From: Paraburkholderia phenazinium
Lineage (GTDB): Bacteria > Pseudomonadota > Gammaproteobacteria > Burkholderiales > Burkholderiaceae
NCBI RefSeq assembly: GCF_900142845.1
Contig: NZ_FSRU01000001.1
Coordinates: forward strand, 2,976,001-3,040,000
Length of the DNA stretch: 64,000 nt
Reading direction: 5' to 3'
The translations under genes were made by a program, and so were the position numbers. Shown here piece after piece: positions 62,761-64,000 of this stretch. Position 1 is the stretch's first letter, and each line of letters begins with the position of its first letter. The notes under the pieces were generated by a model. It had not been told where the DNA came from and made no database searches. It worked only from the letters and a program-made list of their open reading frames with translations.

Positions 62761-63632
62761 GTACCTCGCAAACCACGCACCGTGTAGCCGGGGCGTCGTG
62801 GATCTCGCCCGCGCTCTGGGTTCTGGCGATCGCCAGCGTGGTGTCTCACTTCACGGCCGTGCTGTTGCATCTGCCCCAGGCGGTCGGCGGGGCGATGCTT
62901 GCACTGTCGCTACTGCTGTTTGGCCTGCTGCACGGCGCGTCCACTTATGGATGGCGCGGCATTCTGTTTTTTATCGTCGCCTGCCTCGGCATCAGTAACG
63001 CGTTCGAGAATCTGAGCATCGTCACGGGCTTTCCGTTCGGGGCGTATCACTACACCGATGCGATGGGCCCGAAACTATTTCTCGTTCCGCTGCTGATCGG
63101 CCCGGCATACTTTGGCGTCGGGTACCTGTCGTGGACGCTTGCGCGCGCCATTCTGGGCGACGTGTCCGGCAAGCTGCGTGGCGTGCTGTCTGTTGCGACG
63201 CCTGTTATCGCGAGCTTCATCATGGTGAGCTGGGATCTGACCATCGATCCGATGATGTCGACGATCACCGGCAACTGGGTCTGGCATCACGGCGGCGACT
63301 ATTTCGGCGTGCCGTTCGTCAATTTTCTCGGCTGGTATCTGACTGTTTATGTGTTCTACCAGGTGTTTGCGCTATACGCGCGGCGCCTTGACTCACCGCA
63401 CTCGGAGATACCCGGTTACTGGATCAAGCCGTTGCTTGCCTACAGTTCGATGATTGTCGCGCCCGTTTTAAGCTTGCTGTTAGACACGCAGGCGGGGTCG
63501 GTGACCGATCCCGCTGGCACTGTGTGGCAGCTCCATGACATTCGGGCGGTAACAACTCTCGTGGGCCTGTTCACGGTCCTACCATTCTGGCTACTGGCCG
63601 TATTCCTTTCGGTCCGCCGTGTTCGGGAGTAG
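62757..63632 (+). CDS. DUF422 carotenoid-biosynthesis-type membrane protein (CruF-like)
   Basis: A 291-residue membrane protein with about seven helices and the DUF422 motifs SNAFENLSIVTGFPFGAYHYT and VSWDLTIDPMMS (split; residues about 80-100 and 158-170). Relatives include CruF-type carotenoid 1,2-hydratases and bisanhydrobacterioruberin hydratase. No phytoene synthase or desaturase lies nearby, so it may act on a different polyprenoid. The ATG overlaps the oxidoreductase stop (ATGA), showing coupling. Confidence 0.86.
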   Translation: MSTSQTTHRVAGASWISPALWVLAIASVVSHFTAVLLHLPQAVGGAMLALSLLLFGLLHGASTYGWRGILFFIVACLGISNAFENLSIVTGFPFGAYHYTDAMGPKLFLVPLLIGPAYFGVGYLSWTLARAILGDVSGKLRGVLSVATPVIASFIMVSWDLTIDPMMSTITGNWVWHHGGDYFGVPFVNFLGWYLTVYVFYQVFALYARRLDSPHSEIPGYWIKPLLAYSSMIVAPVLSLLLDTQAGSVTDPAGTVWQLHDIRAVTTLVGLFTVLPFWLLAVFLSVRRVRE

Positions 63633-64000
63633 GAGTGCTCCAAGGCGACTCTGGCGTGCGGCAGGGCGCTGAGCCGGTGCAATTGTCGTCCTGCCATGTT
63701 GCCCTCCAATCCTACCCACAAGGCGCTTTAAAATCAGCGGTCTACAGGACGTCTACGGAAAATACCGGAATGCCCGGGAAGCCTTGACTGGCGGAAGGCA
63801 GCAGGCGCCAACAGTCGCCGGCAAAGCCACACCAGGTTTGACTCCCGCACACCCGAACCACGACGTACCTATCATCCTACCCATACAGCAAAATCAATCG
63901 TCTGGACAGGTCAGAAAATGGCACGCAGGCGCTTCCGATCCGGTCCTTGCGAACTGGCCTCGAATCCCCACTCGATCATCAACAGACCACCCAAACCCGC
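63633..64000. other. terminal stretch with no recognised gene
   Basis: The last 368 bases follow the DUF422 stop. An open frame starts with ATG at 63918 and is still open at the window edge; its first 27 residues (MARRRFRSGPC...) are basic and match nothing I recognise. Nothing else was seen. Confidence 0.4.

Noticed and set aside
1..64000. tRNA, rRNA, CRISPR, insertion-sequence ends or attachment sites
   Set aside because: None was recognised by eye: no cloverleaf-like tRNA region, no spaced direct repeats and no transposase motif. A tool such as tRNAscan could still find a missed tRNA.

Overview
This 64 kb window is high-GC bacterial DNA whose genes look most like those of the Burkholderiaceae, probably Paraburkholderia, Caballeronia or a relative. 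The basis is an NrsF/DUF2282/DUF2063/DoxX metal-stress set, many LysR regulators, and several catabolic operons with their own transporters. No rRNA, tRNA, CRISPR array, integrase or intact insertion sequence was found. It reads as an accessory, catabolism-rich region of a large replicon. Family names come from motif recognition, not database searches.

Region 1 (1-5 kb): a cut-off NrsF-like anti-sigma gene, then a bufferin-type copper/metal-stress operon (DUF2282 precursor, DUF2063 protein, DoxX protein) behind a SigF-type ECF promoter motif. The expected DUF692 (MNIO) maturation enzyme between precursor and partner is missing; only a possible 3' scrap remains. A second NrsF paralogue and a chemoreceptor follow.

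Region 2 (5-37.4 kb): one large catabolic island. A minus-strand run (about 21 to 6.6 kb) encodes a NitT/TauT-type ABC importer, two SDR enzymes, an aldehyde dehydrogenase, a PLP gamma-family enzyme, a TonB receptor with its own ExbB/ExbD/TonB, a DUF1445 protein and a PhyH-type dioxygenase. A ferredoxin reductase lies further along on the same strand. Facing outward are a 2OG-Fe oxygenase and HyuA/HyuB. Then come a secreted-type beta-propeller/amidohydrolase fusion and a LysR regulator, and a plus-strand operon of SDR, dihydroorotase-like cyclic amidohydrolase, second amidohydrolase, Rieske oxygenase and glutamine-synthetase-like ligase. Together these suggest uptake, oxygenation and hydrolytic opening of an unidentified nitrogen-containing, probably cyclic, compound. 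Three SDRs here share the same loss of the catalytic serine.

Region 3 (37.6-41 kb): an SDR with a divergent LysR, a small conserved-looking protein, and a lone haem-type membrane domain of a class III cyclase family that has lost its ferredoxin and cyclase parts.

Region 4 (41-47.5 kb): a LacI-controlled sugar-type ABC importer coupled to an ADP-ribosylglycohydrolase with a C-terminal LamG-like domain. A near-perfect palindromic operator precedes lacI, and a hairpin separates the binding-protein and permease genes.

Region 5 (47.6-60.8 kb): a LysR fragment, then RraA-type aldolase, atypical SDR, RidA, D-threonine-aldolase-like PLP enzyme and a polar amino-acid ABC importer. These fit import and breakdown of a D-amino or beta-hydroxy amino acid. 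Three LysR genes, an ureidoglycolate-lyase-like protein, an amidase and an orphan LivK-type binding protein follow.

Region 6 (60.9-63.6 kb): a TetR repressor diverging from an FAD-dependent NAD(P)H oxidoreductase and a DUF422 carotenoid-type membrane protein, with two near-identical 18-bp palindromes overlapping the promoter.
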